Source: Candidatus Fermentibacteraceae bacterium (lineage in GTDB: Bacteria > Fermentibacterota > Fermentibacteria > Fermentibacterales > JCC-6). Taken from it: 7,089 nt of DNA. The translations under genes were made by a program, and so were the position numbers. Positions 4,650 to 7,089 of this stretch are shown here, piece after piece (positions within the stretch are counted from its first letter, which is position 1; each line of letters opens with the position of its first letter). The stretch covers positions 1-7,089 of the forward strand of contig JAGGYZ010000184.1 of assembly GCA_021162285.1 (NCBI GenBank). Reading direction: 5' to 3'. The notes under the pieces were generated by a model, which saw nothing but the letters and a program-made list of their open reading frames with translations, searched no databases and was not told the DNA's origin.

Positions 4650-7089
4650 GCTTCCCCGAACAAGCTTCTCCATGAAGGGCGGGCTGATTAAAAGGGAGCC
4701 CGAGCTTCTCGACAGATGGAGCGAAATGGATATTGAGGGCAGAATAACTGCCGCCAGAAAGGATTCCGAGTCATTTATTCTTCACGACGGGCCGCCTTAC
4801 GCCAATGGACACGTTCACCTTGGAACTGCTCTTAACAAGATACTTAAAGACTTTATAGTGAAGAGTCACACAATGATGGGTTACTATTCTCCCTACATTC
4901 CAGGGTGGGACTGCCACGGCATGCCTATTGAACACAAGGTAATGACAGATGCGGGAGAGGAAAGATCTTCGCTGTCTTTAACTGAAATTCGTAGTAGATG
5001 CAGGGACTATGCTTCCGGGTTTGTTGATGTGCAGCGTGAAGAGTTCAAACGGCTTGGTGTTTTCGGCCGGTGGGACAACCCGTATCTCACAATGAAAAAG
5101 ACATACGAGGCCGGTATTGTAAAGGCTTTCGGAAAACTGGTTGAAGACGGCTATATCTACCAGGGACTTCGTCCTATTCACTGGTGTACTTCGTGCACCA
5201 CAGCACTTGCCGATGCAGAAGTTGAATACGCTGATCATAAATCACCTTCGGTTTACGTTGCGTTTAGACAGGTTGATCCGGACCGCTGGCTTGCTGCGGG
5301 AGTTCCAGCCGATGTTGAGGTTGTTATCTGGACAACAACACCGTGGACACTTCCTGCCAACATGGCTGTTGCGCTGAATCCCGGGGAAAACTACGTGGTG
5401 GTAGACACTGCAGACAGACACTTTCTGGTGGCAGAGAGAAGGGCACAGGCATTTATTGAAGCTTCAGGAATAGACGGTTCTGTAAGACCCGATCTGGTTT
5501 TCAGGGGGCGAGAGCTTGAAAATCTTGTTCTGGAACACCCTGTTAATCCGGAGAAAACTTCTCTGGTAATTCTTGCCGACCACGTAACAATGGATGACGG
5601 AACCGGTTGTGTTCACACAGCTCCCGGTCACGGTTCTGATGACTTTATGGTCTGTCAGAATTACGGAATTGAGACTTTCTGCCCGGTGGGGCCGGAGGGG
5701 AAATTCACTGAAGAAGGCGGCAAGTACAGCGGACTTCACGTTTTCAAAGCTAATTCCGTAATAGTTGAAGACCTCACCGAATCTGGAAGAATGATTGCTT
5801 CAAGCACAATAAAGCACAGCTACCCTCATTGCTGGCGATGCAAGAAGCCGTTGATCTTCAGGGCCACAGAGCAGTTTTTTCTCAGTCTTTCCCACAGGGA
5901 TCTGAAGAAAAGGGTTCTGGAAATGGTGGACGAGGTAAACTGGTATCCCGACTGGGGATACGACAGAATGAAGAACATGATGTCTGTGAGGCCCGACTGG
6001 TGTCTTTCAAGACAGCGATCATGGGGCGTTGCCCTTCCGGTGTTTACCTGCCCGGACTGCGGAGAGGCAGTTCTTGATTCAAAGCTCATAGCAAAGGTTG
6101 CGGAAAAAGTCCTTGAAGACAGTGCTGATGTGTGGTTCACCATGTCTCCTGATGAAATTTTCGCTCTTGATGGGAGAAAGGCTCAGTGTCCTCACTGCGG
6201 AGGAACTTCCCTCAAAAGGGTCGATGACATCCTGGATGTGTGGTTTGACAGTTCTCTCAGCCACTACAATGTGCTTACAGAGGAATACGGTCTGTCAAGA
6301 CCGGCATCGGTTTACCTTGAAGCCACCGATCAGCACAGAGGCTGGTTCGGGGTGAGCCTTGTCACTTCAAATGCCCTTGGGCTTTCCCGTCCGGCGGACA
6401 ACATCATTACCCACGGTCTGATACAGGATAAAAGGGGCAAGAAAATGTCAAAATCTCTTGGCAATGTAATTTCCCCTCTGAAAGTAATCAGTGCCAACGG
6501 AGCCGATATTCTGCGTCTGTGGTTTGCGGGAATAGATTACACTTCCGATTTCAGAGCTGATCTCGGTCAGCTGGCAGATTCCAGGGAAGCTTACAGAAAG
6601 ATAAGGAACACCATACGGTTCATGCTGGGCAATCTGGAAGATGCTACAGGGGAAATGCCCGATCCTGGTACCCTTACAGGTCTGGACAGATACATCTGGC
6701 TCCGATTCCGCAAACTCATGGCTTTCTGTATTGATGAATACAGAAAGTTCCAGTTTCACAGAGTATACAGGGAACTGAGGAATTTCATGGTAATAGAGCT
6801 CTCCGGTCTTTACCTTGATGCCAGAAAAGACAGATTGTACTGCGATAATCCAGGCAGTCCTGCAAGGGTTGCTACAGTCGAACTGCTGGGCTGGCTCACC
6901 GTTGAACTCAGCAGGCTGCTTGCTCCTATTATTCCTTTTACTGCAGAGGATATTTGGGACCACATACCGAACAATCTCAAACATTCGGAAAGTGTACATC
7001 TGGAACTTTTCACACTTGACTCTTCACTTACTCCGGAAGAAGAAGCAGAGCTGTCTTCCTGGTCCGCATATCTGGATGTGAGAAAGAAC
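4627..7089 (+). CDS. ileS: Isoleucyl-tRNA synthetase, bacterial type 1, 3' end outside window
   Basis: Class I aminoacyl-tRNA synthetase that attaches isoleucine to tRNA-Ile using ATP and edits mischarged valine. The first 821 of roughly 920-940 residues are present. Motifs in order: YKETIKLPRTSF (3-14), HDGPPYANG (53-61) and the HIGH-equivalent HLGT (64-67), PGWDCHGMPIE, WCTSCTTALADAEVEY, the CP1 editing site WTTTPWTLPAN (235-245) and HTAPGHGSDD (330-339), RPDWCLSRQRSWG, two CxxC pairs (CPDCG, CPHCGG), DVWFDSS, DQHRGWF, KMSKS (606-610), and the start of the anticodon-binding domain (LLAPIIPFTAEDIW). The missing part should hold the C-terminal zinc domain. GTG 4627 is chosen for the strong Shine-Dalgarno site and because the N-terminus aligns with family members; the next ATG (4672) would cut conserved sequence. 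The fourth HIGH position is Thr, not His. Identification is certain. Confidence 0.98.
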   Translation, partial: MNYKETIKLPRTSFSMKGGLIKREPELLDRWSEMDIEGRITAARKDSESFILHDGPPYANGHVHLGTALNKILKDFIVKSHTMMGYYSPYIPGWDCHGMPIEHKVMTDAGEERSSLSLTEIRSRCRDYASGFVDVQREEFKRLGVFGRWDNPYLTMKKTYEAGIVKAFGKLVEDGYIYQGLRPIHWCTSCTTALADAEVEYADHKSPSVYVAFRQVDPDRWLAAGVPADVEVVIWTTTPWTLPANMAVALNPGENYVVVDTADRHFLVAERRAQAFIEASGIDGSVRPDLVFRGRELENLVLEHPVNPEKTSLVILADHVTMDDGTGCVHTAPGHGSDDFMVCQNYGIETFCPVGPEGKFTEEGGKYSGLHVFKANSVIVEDLTESGRMIASSTIKHSYPHCWRCKKPLIFRATEQFFLSLSHRDLKKRVLEMVDEVNWYPDWGYDRMKNMMSVRPDWCLSRQRSWGVALPVFTCPDCGEAVLDSKLIAKVAEKVLEDSADVWFTMSPDEIFALDGRKAQCPHCGGTSLKRVDDILDVWFDSSLSHYNVLTEEYGLSRPASVYLEATDQHRGWFGVSLVTSNALGLSRPADNIITHGLIQDKRGKKMSKSLGNVISPLKVISANGADILRLWFAGIDYTSDFRADLGQLADSREAYRKIRNTIRFMLGNLEDATGEMPDPGTLTGLDRYIWLRFRKLMAFCIDEYRKFQFHRVYRELRNFMVIELSGLYLDARKDRLYCDNPGSPARVATVELLGWLTVELSRLLAPIIPFTAEDIWDHIPNNLKHSESVHLELFTLDSSLTPEEEAELSSWSAYLDVRKN

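Noticed and set aside
6245..6270. TTGACA and TACAAT resembling a sigma70 promoter
   Set aside because: The spacer is only 14 bases and both boxes encode conserved IleRS residues (WFDSS...SHYN).
6448..6999. A 183-codon open frame on the - strand
   Set aside because: It is antisense to conserved ileS sequence (KMSKS to anticodon-binding domain) and has no recognisable features.

Overview
The window is 7.1 kb of densely packed bacterial DNA of moderate GC. All supported genes lie on the + strand, with gaps of at most about 20 bases or short overlaps and no visible terminator or intergenic promoter, so it reads as part of one operon-like transcription unit. Both ends cut through genes. The bacterial type-1 isoleucyl-tRNA synthetase, Shine-Dalgarno sites and UPF0434/DUF167 small genes point to a bacterium. 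The sequence alone does not fix the phylum. The large, divergent TPR protein next to housekeeping genes would suit a poorly sampled lineage, but that is a guess.

Layout, left to right: (1) the C-terminal ~338 residues of an M29-family metallo-aminopeptidase with all expected metal ligands; (2) a 62-residue Trm112/UPF0434 zinc-ribbon protein; (3) a DUF167/YggU protein whose start is uncertain; (4) a 793-residue protein that I read as a STAND/AAA_16-type NTPase relic followed by TPR-like repeats, with both Walker motifs lost; (5) a short reading frame, offset by -1 from the end of gene 4, that is most likely its displaced C-terminus (frameshift) but could be a separate small gene; (6) a 182-residue protein that aligns with the C-terminal two thirds of purine nucleoside phosphorylase (PNP) but lacks its phosphate-binding N-terminus and key catalytic residues; (7) the first 821 residues of IleRS, started by GTG behind a very strong Shine-Dalgarno site.

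Genes 1-3 and 7 are ordinary housekeeping functions (peptide turnover, a small zinc protein, a conserved protein of unknown role, and charging of tRNA-Ile). DUF167/yggU near ileS is a neighbourhood seen in many bacteria. What stands out is that two apparent pseudoenzymes, a nucleotide-binding-dead STAND-like scaffold and a trimmed PNP-like protein, sit between them in the same operon. No evidence in the window says what they do. No RNA genes, mobile elements, CRISPR arrays or non-coding stretches over 300 bases were seen.
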